In this document: piece after piece, positions 25,930 through 34,111 of the stretch
Position numbering within the stretch: the first letter of the stretch is position 1
How the letters are laid out: every line of letters begins with the position of its first letter
Source: Cytophagaceae bacterium
Lineage (GTDB): Bacteria > Bacteroidota > Bacteroidia > Cytophagales > Spirosomataceae
DNA length: 64,000 bases
Direction of reading: 5' to 3'
NCBI GenBank assembly: GCA_027486845.1
Contig: JAIXOL010000029.1
Span: 117,395-181,394 of the forward strand
Notes under the pieces: generated by a model
Databases searched by the model: none
What the model saw: only the letters and a program-made list of their open reading frames with translations
Told to the model about the DNA's origin: nothing
Program-made: the position numbers and the translations under genes

Positions 25930-25958
25930 TAAGGTTTCACACATTTTGTGAAACCTTA
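25930..25958 (+). promoter_or_regulatory. Perfect 12-bp inverted repeat in the uxaA-type leader
   Basis: TAAGGTTTCACA (25930-25941) and TGTGAAACCTTA (25947-25958) are exact inverted copies around a 5-base loop. The repeat ends 20 bases before the ATG at 25979. No T-run follows, so it is either a protein operator or an mRNA leader hairpin that affects translation. Confidence 0.6.
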
Positions 25959-25978
25959 CTTTAAATTCAACACTCAGT

Positions 25979-27634
25979 ATGAAAAATAAAGTTTTAAAAG
26001 TTCATCCATCAGATAACCTCATTGTGGCTCTTCAAACATTAGAAAAATTTGAAGAAGTTGTTTTGGATGGAGAAAAATATATTTTACCAAATGCCATAGA
26101 AACCAAACATAAATTTGTTACTCATGACCTAAATGTCGGAGATACGGCAACAATGTATGGTGTAAGGGTTGGAAAAGCTATACAAAAAATAAAACGAGGA
26201 GAACAAATTACAACTTTCAACCTTAAACACGAATCGGAAGAATTTTCCATAAAAAATAGAGTTTCCAAAAATGACTGGCAAGCACCTGATGTAAGTAAAT
26301 GGAAGAACCGAACTTTCTTAGGTTATCATCGGAATGATGGGCAAGTTGGCACAGCTAATTACTGGTTAGTTATTCCTTTGGTTTTCTGTGAAAACCGCAA
26401 TATTTTGAAACTGAAAGATGCTTTTGATAAAGCACTCGGCTATGCCTTTCCAGATGTTTATTTGAAACAAGTTCAAGATTTAGTAAAGCTTGAAGCATCA
26501 GGAAACTTTGACGCATTTTATAATTATCGTCCCAACCAACCAAGTGTAGCTACTGATAATCAAAGAATATTTTCCAATATCGACGGAATAAAATTCTTAA
26601 CGCACGAAATGGGATGCGGAGGAACAAACTCTGATTCCGAAAGATTAGCAGCTCTTTTTGCAGCTTATGCCAATAATGCCAATGTAGCAGGAATTACGGT
26701 TTTGAGCTTAGGCTGTCAGAAAACACAATTGAGTGACTTAATGAAAGCTATAGAATCTCGCAATCCTTCCTTCGATAAAACTTTACTTTACTACGACCAA
26801 CAAACTTTTGGTACTGAGTTCTCGATGCTTTCAGCGGCAATCAAAGAAACATTCAAAGAACTTATCAAAGTCAATAAACTCACTCGAAAGCCCGCACCAT
26901 TATCTAAACTAAACATTGGACTGAAATGTGGTGGTTCTGATGGCTTTTCGGGAATCTCAGCAAATCCTGTTTTGGGGCATTTGTCTGATTTGGTAGTGGC
27001 TTTGGGAGGAAGGTCATATTTGGCAGAATTTCCAGAATTATGTGGTGTTGAACAGGAACTAATCAATCGTTGTGTTTCGGAAGAAAAGGCTCAAAAATTT
27101 GAAACATTAATGCGAAACTATGCCGAATTAGCCAAAAATTTAGGTGAAAGTTTTGACATGAATCCTTCATTCGGCAATATTAAAGATGGACTCATTACGG
27201 ATGCGATCAAATCGGCAGGAGCAGCCAAAAAAGGCGGTACAGCACCCATTGTAGATGTTTTAGATTATACAGAAACTCCTAAAGTAGCAGGCTTACACTT
27301 GGTTTGTACACCTGGAAATGATGTTTTGGCTACAACGGGAAAAACAGCTGCTGGTGCAACCATCATACTCTTTACAACAGGTTTGGGTACACCTACTGGA
27401 AACCCAATCTGTCCAGTAGTGAAAGTCTCAACCAATACAAAACTGGCAAATAAGATGCCCGACATCATTGATTTTGATTGTGGGGCTATCATTGAAGGCG
27501 AAAAAACAATTGAACAAACCGCAGAAGAATTATTGGAATATTGTATAGACTTGGCAAGTGGCAAATTCCAAACCAAAGCACAAATTTTAGGACAAGATGA
27601 TTTTATTCCGTGGCAAAAAGGCATTAATTTATAA
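25979..27634 (+). CDS. UxaA-family sugar-acid dehydratase (probable L-fuconate/L-rhamnonate type)
   Basis: The protein has 551 residues. The N-terminal SAF domain (about residues 1-95) is followed by the UxaA catalytic domain. That domain has MGCGGTNSDSERLAALFAAY near residue 210, LSLGCQ near 245 and GLKCGGSDGFSGISANPVLG near 312; these cysteines are candidate metal ligands. The family dehydrates altronate, galactarate and related acids to 2-keto-3-deoxy acids. In this operon, with FAH-type hydrolase, FucP symporter and DUF718 mutarotase, dehydration of L-fuconate or L-rhamnonate fits better than altronate, since no uronate isomerase or reductase is nearby. This is an inference from context, supported by UxaA-type genes in known bacterial fucose clusters. 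Confidence 0.8.
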   Translation: MKNKVLKVHPSDNLIVALQTLEKFEEVVLDGEKYILPNAIETKHKFVTHDLNVGDTATMYGVRVGKAIQKIKRGEQITTFNLKHESEEFSIKNRVSKNDWQAPDVSKWKNRTFLGYHRNDGQVGTANYWLVIPLVFCENRNILKLKDAFDKALGYAFPDVYLKQVQDLVKLEASGNFDAFYNYRPNQPSVATDNQRIFSNIDGIKFLTHEMGCGGTNSDSERLAALFAAYANNANVAGITVLSLGCQKTQLSDLMKAIESRNPSFDKTLLYYDQQTFGTEFSMLSAAIKETFKELIKVNKLTRKPAPLSKLNIGLKCGGSDGFSGISANPVLGHLSDLVVALGGRSYLAEFPELCGVEQELINRCVSEEKAQKFETLMRNYAELAKNLGESFDMNPSFGNIKDGLITDAIKSAGAAKKGGTAPIVDVLDYTETPKVAGLHLVCTPGNDVLATTGKTAAGATIILFTTGLGTPTGNPICPVVKVSTNTKLANKMPDIIDFDCGAIIEGEKTIEQTAEELLEYCIDLASGKFQTKAQILGQDDFIPWQKGINL

Positions 27635-27639
27635 TAACA

Positions 27640-28407
27640 ATGATATTTAGTTTAGAAAATAAAGTAGCCATAATAACAGGTGGAGCAAGCGGAATAGGCT
27701 TATCGATTACCAAACTTTTTGCCCAACAAGGGGCAAAAGTACATGTCTTAGAGCTCAGTACTGAATCAGCAAGCAAGCAAATCAAAAATGCTATCCAGGA
27801 TACTCAAAATATATTTATTCACACTTGCGATGTAAGCAATTTAGCCCAGGTAGAGGATGTTATTAATAAAATAAAAAATATTGACATATTAATCAATAAT
27901 GCAGGGATTGCCCACGTTGGAAACGCAGAAAACACCAATGAGCTTGACTTTGAGAGAGTAATCAACGTTAATGTAAAGGGTGTTTATCATTGTGTACATG
28001 CTGCTTTACCTTTAATAAAATCCAAAGGTGGTGGTGTTATTTTAAATATGGCATCGGTTGCTTCTTCTGTTGGTATTTCAGATAGATTTGCATATTCAAT
28101 GTCAAAAGGTGCAGTGCGGGCTATGACGCAATCTATTGCCAAAGACTTTCTGAAAGATAATATAAGATGCAACTGTATATCTCCGGCCAGAGTACACACC
28201 CCTTTTGTGGATGGTTTTATTGCTAAAAATTTTGAGGGCAAAGAGCAAGAAACATTTGAGAAACTGTCAAAATCTCAGCCTATCGGCCGAATGGGTACAC
28301 CCGATGAAATTGCCTATTTAGCACTTTACTTATGTTCAGCAGAATCGGGTTTCGTAACTGGCTGTGATTACCCCATCGATGGTGGATTTATTTACCTTAA
28401 CAATTAA
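27640..28407 (+). CDS. SDR dehydrogenase, probable 2-keto-3-deoxy-6-deoxyhexonate 4-dehydrogenase
   Basis: This 255-residue classical SDR has TGGASGIGLS near residue 11, NNAGIA near 86, MASVASS near 136 and YSMSK near 150. The end TGCDYPIDGGF is typical of the family. It lies five bases after the UxaA-type gene and just before the FAH-type hydrolase. In the non-phosphorylating fucose/rhamnose pathway an SDR oxidises the 2-keto-3-deoxy acid at C4 to a 2,4-diketo acid, which the FAH-type hydrolase then splits. Position and order fit this step exactly; the assignment is inferred, since SDR sequence alone does not fix the substrate. Confidence 0.75.
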   Translation: MIFSLENKVAIITGGASGIGLSITKLFAQQGAKVHVLELSTESASKQIKNAIQDTQNIFIHTCDVSNLAQVEDVINKIKNIDILINNAGIAHVGNAENTNELDFERVINVNVKGVYHCVHAALPLIKSKGGGVILNMASVASSVGISDRFAYSMSKGAVRAMTQSIAKDFLKDNIRCNCISPARVHTPFVDGFIAKNFEGKEQETFEKLSKSQPIGRMGTPDEIAYLALYLCSAESGFVTGCDYPIDGGFIYLNN

Positions 28408-28411
28408 CAAT

Positions 28412-29272
28412 ATGAAATTATTACGCTTTGGCGAGTTTGAAAACGAAAAACCAGCCCTAGAATTAAGTAACGGCAAAAGAATAGATGTATCGTCTTTTGG
28501 CGAAGATTTTAATGAAGTTTTCTTCAAAAACAATGGACTTGAAAGGTTAAAAAATTGGTTTGAAAAAGAAGCAGAAAATTGCCCCGAAATTCCAATCGAT
28601 GCACGAATAGGTTCTTGTATTGCTCGTCCATCTAAAATAGTTTGTATCGGCCTCAATTATGCCAAGCACGCTGCTGAGTCAGGTATGGCCGTGCCATCTG
28701 AGCCTGTAGTGTTTTTTAAATCTACGACCGCTCTTTGTGGCCCTTACGATGATGTAGTTATTCCAAGAAATTCAGAAAAAACAGATTGGGAGGTAGAACT
28801 CGCTGTAATCGTTGGAAAGAAGGCATCTTATATAAACGAAGAAGATGCCATGGATTATGTGGCTGGTTATGCTCTTCACAATGACTATTCAGAAAGAGAA
28901 TTTCAGTTGGAACGTGGTGGACAATGGGTGAAAGGCAAAAGCAGTGACACTTTTGCTCCAATTGGTCCAATCATGGTTACAAAAGATGAAATTTCAGACC
29001 CTCAGAATCTTAGATTATGGTTGAGTGTCAATGATGAAATGCTTCAAGATTCGAACACCAATGATATGATTTTCAATGTAAAACATATCGTTTCATATCT
29101 AAGCCAATTTATGACTCTACTTCCAGGCGATATTATTTCAACAGGGACGCCTTTTGGTGTAGGACTTGGTTTTAAGCCACCAAGATACTTGAAAGATGGC
29201 GATGTGGTAGAGCTTGGTATAGATAATTTAGGTACTCAGAGACAGCAAGCGGTAAACTATTCAAACCTATAA
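28412..29272 (+). CDS. FAH-family hydrolase (2,4-diketo-3-deoxy sugar acid cleavage)
   Basis: I use the start MKLLRFGEFENEKPALELSN at 28412; an upstream in-frame ATG at 28364 would overlap the SDR gene. The product is 286 residues. The C-terminal fumarylacetoacetase fold is clear: KIVCIGLNYAKHAAESGM near residue 70, VVFFKSTTALCGPYD near 91, DWEVELAVIVGK near 125 (acidic metal ligands), GYALHNDYSERE near 150, and STGTPFGVGLG near 250. Relatives hydrolyse 2,4-diketo-3-deoxy-L-fuconate or -rhamnonate to pyruvate and L-lactate with a divalent metal. The L-lactate product then feeds the FMN dehydrogenase at 31653. Confidence 0.85.
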   Translation: MKLLRFGEFENEKPALELSNGKRIDVSSFGEDFNEVFFKNNGLERLKNWFEKEAENCPEIPIDARIGSCIARPSKIVCIGLNYAKHAAESGMAVPSEPVVFFKSTTALCGPYDDVVIPRNSEKTDWEVELAVIVGKKASYINEEDAMDYVAGYALHNDYSEREFQLERGGQWVKGKSSDTFAPIGPIMVTKDEISDPQNLRLWLSVNDEMLQDSNTNDMIFNVKHIVSYLSQFMTLLPGDIISTGTPFGVGLGFKPPRYLKDGDVVELGIDNLGTQRQQAVNYSNL

Positions 29273-29275
29273 ATA

Positions 29276-30049
29276 ATGAATCTTAATTTAAAAGATAAAG
29301 TCATCATCGTAACGGGCGGTGCCAAAGGAATCGGTGAGGGTATTGTAAAGGTTTTGGCTCAAGAAGGTGCCATTCCAATAATCATTGGACGAAACGAGGC
29401 TGATAATAAAAAAACACTTGATGAAATTGCAGGTAAAGGCTTCCAAGTGGTTGCTGAACTGAGCATTCCTGAGGAGTGCAAAAAAGCCATTGAAATAGTA
29501 GTCGGACAATTCGGTAAAATTGATGGTTTGATAAACAATGCTGGAGTTAATGACGGTGTAAGTCTCGAAAATGGCAACTATGATGCATTCATTTCTTCAT
29601 TGCATAAAAACTTGGTTCACTACTACCTCATGGCACATTATGCTTTGCCTGCCCTCAAAGCGGCAAAAGGTAGTATTGTAAATATCAGTTCAAAAACTGC
29701 TGAAACAGGTCAAGGCGGAACATCGGCTTATGCAGCTTCTAATGGTGGACGAAATGCACTTACTCGTGAATGGGCAGTAGAGTTATTACCTTATGGTATT
29801 CGAGTAAATGCATTAATAGTAGCAGAATGTTATACTCCTTTGTACGATAAATGGATTAAAACATTACCCAACCCAGAAGAAACTTTATCAAAAATAAATA
29901 GTAAAATACCTTTGGGCAACAGAATGACCACTGCCCAGGAAATTGCCAATATGGTCGCATTTCTGCTATCTGATAAATCAAGCCATACCACTGGTCAATT
30001 GATTCATGTAGATGGTGGATATGTACATCTTGACAGGTCACTTATTTAA
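29276..30049 (+). CDS. SDR sugar dehydrogenase (L-fucose dehydrogenase-like), Lys-to-Asn in active site
   Basis: This 257-residue protein has TGGAKGIGEG near residue 12, NNAGVNDG near 87 and ISSKTAE near 138. The active-site stretch is SAYAASNGGRNALTREWAVE, where the catalytic Lys of YxxxK is Asn. The neighbouring sequence VNALIVAECYTPLYDKWI resembles the SDR subfamily linked to L-fucose oxidation, in which this Asn may be normal. It would oxidise the sugar at C1 to the lactone as the first pathway step. It begins three bases after the FAH gene, and its end overlaps nothing, with FucP starting 16 bases on. The substrate is inferred from context. Confidence 0.75.
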   Translation: MNLNLKDKVIIVTGGAKGIGEGIVKVLAQEGAIPIIIGRNEADNKKTLDEIAGKGFQVVAELSIPEECKKAIEIVVGQFGKIDGLINNAGVNDGVSLENGNYDAFISSLHKNLVHYYLMAHYALPALKAAKGSIVNISSKTAETGQGGTSAYAASNGGRNALTREWAVELLPYGIRVNALIVAECYTPLYDKWIKTLPNPEETLSKINSKIPLGNRMTTAQEIANMVAFLLSDKSSHTTGQLIHVDGGYVHLDRSLI

Positions 30050-30065
30050 ACTCAACCATAACCGT

Positions 30066-31319
30066 ATGAAAACTGAAAAGAACAATTATCTCATTCCCTT
30101 TATTTTAGTAACAAGTCTATTTTTCCTTTGGGGAATTTCAAATAACCTTACTGGCATTTTGATTCCGCATCTGCGAAAAGCCTTACAACTAACTAATACA
30201 CAATCTACTTTTGTTGATACTGCTGTTTATTTAGCCTACTTCCTCACTGCAATTCCAGCAGGGCTTATTCTCAATAAATTTGGCTATAAAAAAGGCATCA
30301 TTGTTGGACTATTGGTATTTAGCTTGGGTGCATTTTTATTCATACCTGCTGCCAATACACGTACATTCGAAGTCTTTTTATTAGGTCTTTTTATCATTGG
30401 TTGCGGCCTAACGATTCTCGAAACTGCTGCCAATCCTTACGCCACCAAATTAGGTGACCCAGAAGGTGCTACAACAAGGCTGAATTTAGCACAATCTTTT
30501 AATGGTTTGGCTGCCTTTTTAGCTCCAATGATTGGCACTTTATTTATTCTTTCGGGCAAAGAGTATTCTGAAAGCGAGCTTTCTTTGATGCCCCAAGTCG
30601 ATAAAATTGCTTATTTAACCTCTGAAGCAGCTTCTGTTAAACTTCCTTATATGATTCTGGGCGGTTTCCTTTTGATATTGGCTGTCGTTTTTATGATTCT
30701 GAAATTTCCCGAATTTAAAGAAGAAAGTAAAACCAATACATCGGGCAGTATCGGACAGGCTCTCAAACAAAAACATTTAGTTTGGGCAGTTATTGCTCAG
30801 TTTTTTTATGTTGGTGCTCAGGTTTGTGTGACAAGCTTCTTTATACGCATGGCCATTTCTGGGGGTAGAGTAGATGAGAAAACGGCTGGGTATTACCTCG
30901 GTGTTTATGGCTTACTTTTTATGGCTGGTCGATTTATCGGAACAATCATCATGCGGTACATACAACCTGCTAAGTTGCTTACAATTTACGCCTTGTTATG
31001 TATCCTCCTGAGTTTTATTACTATTTATGCCGATGGTAAAAATGTAGTGTTGGCACTTGGTGGCTTAGGTTTTTTTATGTCAATCATGTTTCCTACCATA
31101 TTTTCACTGGGTATCAAAGACCTCGACGAGAACACGAAACCTGCCTCTTCACTAATCGTGATGTCAATCATTGGCGGGGCAATATTTCCCGTAATTATGG
31201 GTAAAATCATTGACAATTCAGGCGATGATATTCAAAAAGGATACATCGTTCCTCTGCTATGCTTTTTCGTTGTCTTGTATTTTGGAATAAAAGGACATCA
31301 ACCTAAAACCCAATCATAA
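30066..31319 (+). CDS. fucP: L-fucose:H+ symporter, FucP-type MFS
   Basis: I choose the ATG at 30066 (MKTEKNNYLIPFILVTSLFF), since the longer frame overlaps the SDR. It encodes 417 residues with about 12 membrane segments. FucP hallmarks are LFFLWGISNNLTGILIPHLR near residue 17, ETAANPYATKLG near 120 and RLNLAQSFNGLAAF near 140. The protein imports L-fucose or related 6-deoxy sugars with protons across the inner membrane. It follows the dehydrogenase gene and precedes the mutarotase, so transport and first oxidation are co-expressed. A rhamnose or glucose-type specificity in the same family cannot be ruled out by sequence alone. Confidence 0.85.
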   Translation: MKTEKNNYLIPFILVTSLFFLWGISNNLTGILIPHLRKALQLTNTQSTFVDTAVYLAYFLTAIPAGLILNKFGYKKGIIVGLLVFSLGAFLFIPAANTRTFEVFLLGLFIIGCGLTILETAANPYATKLGDPEGATTRLNLAQSFNGLAAFLAPMIGTLFILSGKEYSESELSLMPQVDKIAYLTSEAASVKLPYMILGGFLLILAVVFMILKFPEFKEESKTNTSGSIGQALKQKHLVWAVIAQFFYVGAQVCVTSFFIRMAISGGRVDEKTAGYYLGVYGLLFMAGRFIGTIIMRYIQPAKLLTIYALLCILLSFITIYADGKNVVLALGGLGFFMSIMFPTIFSLGIKDLDENTKPASSLIVMSIIGGAIFPVIMGKIIDNSGDDIQKGYIVPLLCFFVVLYFGIKGHQPKTQS

Positions 31320-31320
31320 A

Positions 31321-31656
31321 ATGAAACGCTATTGTTTAGCCTTAGACCTAAAAGATGATGCCCAACTCATTGCTGAGTATGAGCAATTACATCAAAAGAT
31401 TTGGCCCGAAATAGAAGCTACTATTATTGATTCAGGCATTGTGAGCATGGAAATTTATAGAATTGGTATTCGTCTATTTATGATTATGGATACTACTGAT
31501 GATTTTTCTTTTGAAGCAAAGAGTAAAGCCGATGCCGAAAATCCAAAAGTACAAGAATGGGAAAACTTTGTTTGGCAATACCAACAAGCTTTACCTATGG
31601 CAAAAGAAGGAGAAAAATGGATACTGATGAATAAAATATTTGATTTGAAAGCATGA
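31321..31656 (+). CDS. DUF718 L-fucose/L-rhamnose mutarotase
   Basis: This 111-residue protein of the DUF718 family interconverts the alpha and beta anomers of L-rhamnose or L-fucose. Seen in the sequence are the N-terminal YCLALDLKDD, the conserved QLHQKIWPEIEATI, MEIYRIG near residue 45, and the C-terminal PKVQEWENFVWQYQQALP and EKWILMNKIFDL. It starts one base after the FucP stop and overlaps the next gene by four bases. With FucP in front, fucose is the more likely sugar. It would supply the anomer used by the upstream dehydrogenase. Confidence 0.88.
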   Translation: MKRYCLALDLKDDAQLIAEYEQLHQKIWPEIEATIIDSGIVSMEIYRIGIRLFMIMDTTDDFSFEAKSKADAENPKVQEWENFVWQYQQALPMAKEGEKWILMNKIFDLKA

Positions 31657-32795
31657 TAAAATACAATACCAATTATCCATCAATTGAAGACTTAATCAAG
31701 AAAGCAAAAAAGCAAATCCCACGTTTTGCTTTTGAATATTTAGATGGTGGCTGCAACGAAGATGTAAATTTATATAAAAATACTGCCGAACTTAGAGAAG
31801 TCGAACTAAAGCCCACCTATCTGAGCCAACATACTCGCTCAGATATGAAAACTGAGTTGTTTGGACACATCTATGATGCACCTTTCGGCATTGCTCCGGT
31901 TGGTTTACAAGGCTTGATGTGGCCAAATGCTCCCGAAATTCTGGCAAAAGCAGCACATCAGCATAACATTCCATTTATTTTAAGTACCGTAACTACATCG
32001 AGTATTGAGCGAATCGGCGAATTAACTGAAGGCAAATTTTGGTTTCAATTGTATCATCCTGCTGAAAATACTTTGCGTGATGATTTACTTGCTCGTGCAG
32101 AGGCGGCTGGTTGTGAGGTTCTGTGTATTTTGTGCGATGTGCCCAGCTTTGGTTTCCGACCACGAGATATTCGGAATGGACTTGCTATGCCTCCTAAAAT
32201 GACCTTAAGTAATATGCTTCAAATCTTAGGTAAACCCGAATGGGCTTTAAAAACGCTTTATCATGGCCAACCAAGTTTTGCCAATTTAGAAAAATACATG
32301 CCAAAAGGATTGAATATGGGGCAATTGGGAGCATACATGAATCAAACATTTTCAGGAAGAGTAAATGAAGCTAAAATCTCAGAAATAAGAGATAAATGGA
32401 AAGGGAAACTGGTTTTGAAAGGCGTAGCCAGCGAACAAGATACTGAAATGGCTATCAAACTCGGCTTAGATGGAATCATTGTATCTAACCACGGCGGACG
32501 ACAATTGGATGCAGGGCAATCAGCGATTAAATCACTCGACCCAATTGTACAAGGCTACAAAGGTCAAATCAAAATAATGATGGACAGTGGACTGCGTTCG
32601 GGACCAGATATTGCCCGAACTCTCGCAAGTGGAGCTGAGTTTACCTTCATGGGTCGCTCATTTATGTACGGCGTTGCAGCTCTTGGAAATGAAGGTGGGA
32701 ATCATACCATTAGTATGCTCAAAACTCAGCTTCAACAAGTAATGGAGCAAGTATGCTGTGAGCGAGTGGAAGACTTTCCGAGGTTTTTGGTTTAG
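31653..32795 (+). CDS. FMN-dependent alpha-hydroxy-acid dehydrogenase (L-lactate type)
   Basis: The protein has 380 residues. The family barrel is clear: FAFEYLDGGCNEDVNLYKN near residue 25, PFGIAPVGLQGLMWPNAP near 78, and the active-site signature VSNHGGRQLDAGQSAI near 275, whose His is the catalytic base. GLRSGPDIARTLASGA and FMGRSFMYGV near 310-335 form the FMN site. The enzyme oxidises L-lactate or a related 2-hydroxy acid to the 2-keto acid. Because the FAH step yields L-lactate, conversion to pyruvate here closes the pathway (inference). It is the last gene of the operon and its end is 35 bases from the convergent LacI stop. Confidence 0.85.
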   Translation: MIKYNTNYPSIEDLIKKAKKQIPRFAFEYLDGGCNEDVNLYKNTAELREVELKPTYLSQHTRSDMKTELFGHIYDAPFGIAPVGLQGLMWPNAPEILAKAAHQHNIPFILSTVTTSSIERIGELTEGKFWFQLYHPAENTLRDDLLARAEAAGCEVLCILCDVPSFGFRPRDIRNGLAMPPKMTLSNMLQILGKPEWALKTLYHGQPSFANLEKYMPKGLNMGQLGAYMNQTFSGRVNEAKISEIRDKWKGKLVLKGVASEQDTEMAIKLGLDGIIVSNHGGRQLDAGQSAIKSLDPIVQGYKGQIKIMMDSGLRSGPDIARTLASGAEFTFMGRSFMYGVAALGNEGGNHTISMLKTQLQQVMEQVCCERVEDFPRFLV

Positions 32796-32830
32796 ATAAT
32801 ACATTTATGCTTGTAAAGTGAAAGTTTGGA

Positions 32831-33931
32831 TTAATAAATATATACCAAGCTCTCATCCGTTGATTTACCACCTGTATAAGAAATATAGGTATTAACTAAA
32901 ACATTCTCTTCTAATGATTTAAGACTCGATTTTCGAATAATGAGTTCATTAGAAAGTGTCTCAACTCTTGATTTGGTATTTTTATTATCATTCTCAATTT
33001 CATTAATGCATAATTGAGCTGCCATACTACCCATTTCAAAGCCCTTTTGGCCAAGACCCGTTACAGATGGTTCAAGTAAACCAAGTAATGGGTCGCAGCT
33101 AAATGCAACTAATCCAAATTGACTGCCGATTTGTAAACCCATTCGCTTTGCTTCAGAATAAACAGCCAGTGTAATTTGGTCGCTTGTTGCAAAAATGGCA
33201 TCAGGTTTTTCACTCAAACTCATTAATTTCTGAAATCCTACTCTTCCTTCTTGATAGCTCATGCCTAATGTACTTATCAGACTTTCATTTATTTCTTTAT
33301 CATACTTTGTAAGGGCATCCTTATACCCTTTAATTCGGTTTCGACAAACATTCAAATGTTCTCCACCAGTTATTATTGAAATACGCTGAAAACCAGATTT
33401 TATCAAATGCTCTGTTTGTGCAAAAGCAATTGCATCATCATTCATCACAACCTTATGTCCCGCAACTTTTTCCGCAACTCTTTCAAAAAAAACTAAGGGT
33501 ATTTCTTGCTGTTTGAAAACTTTAAAGTGGTCGTATTTTTTAGTTTCTTGCGAAATACAAACCAATAATCCATCAACTTGACCTGCTAACGATTCGACGT
33601 GCATAATTTCACGTTGATAGCTTTCATTGGTCTTAGCTACAATGATATGAAAGCCTTTTCTGAAAGCTACCTCTTCAATTCCATTTAAGACAGACATATT
33701 GAAATGGTGCAAAATCTCGGGTAATATAACACCTATCACCTTTGTTTTACGTTCTTTTAAATTTTGGGCGATGATATTTGCTTTATAATTTAATTTTTTA
33801 GCCATCTTTTTAACCTTCTCAGTAACTGATTCACTTATATCAGGGTGATTACGTAATGCCCTCGAAACGGTAGATGCAGATACTTCCAAGGCTTCGGCAA
33901 TGTCATATATGGTAGTATTATTTTTCTTCAT
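32831..33931 (-). CDS. LacI-family transcriptional regulator
   Basis: The protein has 366 residues. The N-terminal LacI helix-turn-helix is TIYDIAEALEVSASTVSRAL, with the hinge helix continuing to KLNYKANIIAQNL. The C-terminal periplasmic-binding-protein-like effector domain runs from VIGVILPEILHHFN to the dimer region. It is divergent from the region 3 susC gene across 180 bases, which contain a 14-bp operator-like palindrome (34001-34014) and two opposed TAnnTTTG boxes. It should control susC-susD and the DUF6259 enzymes, and itself. LacI control of a SusCD locus is known but less common than ECF or hybrid two-component control. The inducer is unknown. Confidence 0.92.
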   Translation of the reverse strand: MKKNNTTIYDIAEALEVSASTVSRALRNHPDISESVTEKVKKMAKKLNYKANIIAQNLKERKTKVIGVILPEILHHFNMSVLNGIEEVAFRKGFHIIVAKTNESYQREIMHVESLAGQVDGLLVCISQETKKYDHFKVFKQQEIPLVFFERVAEKVAGHKVVMNDDAIAFAQTEHLIKSGFQRISIITGGEHLNVCRNRIKGYKDALTKYDKEINESLISTLGMSYQEGRVGFQKLMSLSEKPDAIFATSDQITLAVYSEAKRMGLQIGSQFGLVAFSCDPLLGLLEPSVTGLGQKGFEMGSMAAQLCINEIENDNKNTKSRVETLSNELIIRKSSLKSLEENVLVNTYISYTGGKSTDESLVYIY

Positions 33932-33974
33932 TTTTTATATTTTTTTGTCAAAATTATGTCTTTTTACTTAGACT

Positions 33975-33982
33975 CAAAGGTA
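33975..33982 (-). promoter_or_regulatory. Putative -7 box of the lacI-type gene
   Basis: On the minus strand this reads TACCTTTG, a full match to TAnnTTTG, 43 bases before the ATG at 33931. The corresponding -33 region falls on 34002-34006, inside the palindrome at 34001-34014, so autorepression is likely. Confidence 0.5.
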
Positions 33983-34000
33983 TAGAAAAAAATATTTTTA

Positions 34001-34014
34001 CGCAACCGATTGCG
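34001..34014. promoter_or_regulatory. LacI-type operator
   Basis: CGCAACCGATTGCG matches its own reverse complement at 12 of 14 positions and is centred on CG, as is usual for LacI-family operators. A direct repeat of its right half (CGATTGC at 34007-34013 and 34019-34025) follows 12 bases on. It lies between the divergent lacI and susC genes. Confidence 0.6.
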
Positions 34015-34061
34015 GTTTCGATTGCACTAAAAAATTTATTTTTTTATTTAAAAAGTACAAT

Positions 34062-34069
34062 TATGTTTG
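34062..34069 (+). promoter_or_regulatory. Putative -7 box of region 3 susC
   Basis: TATGTTTG matches TAnnTTTG and lies 42 bases before the ATG at 34112. The -33 area is T-rich but lacks a clear TTTG. The operator at 34001-34014 lies about 48 bases upstream. Confidence 0.45.
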
Positions 34070-34111
34070 TGAAGAAATAATTCAATTCAATCAATTTATA
34101 ATCTTTTCATT

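Noticed and set aside
25930..25958. The inverted repeat as a CRP-type site or a terminator.
   Set aside because: The half-sites face the wrong way (TCACA then TGTGA), and there is no T-run and no co-oriented upstream gene to terminate.
25979..27634. A true altronate dehydratase in a galacturonate pathway.
   Set aside because: No uronate isomerase, tagaturonate reductase or KDG kinase accompanies it; its neighbours are 6-deoxyhexose genes.
28364..28411. The upstream ATG of the FAH-type gene at 28364.
   Set aside because: It lies inside the SDR coding end and adds residues without family similarity; the ATG at 28412 starts the conserved protein.
25979..32795. Classical phosphorylating fucose pathway (isomerase, kinase, aldolase).
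   Set aside because: None of these genes is present; the enzyme set fits the oxidative route to pyruvate and lactate instead.
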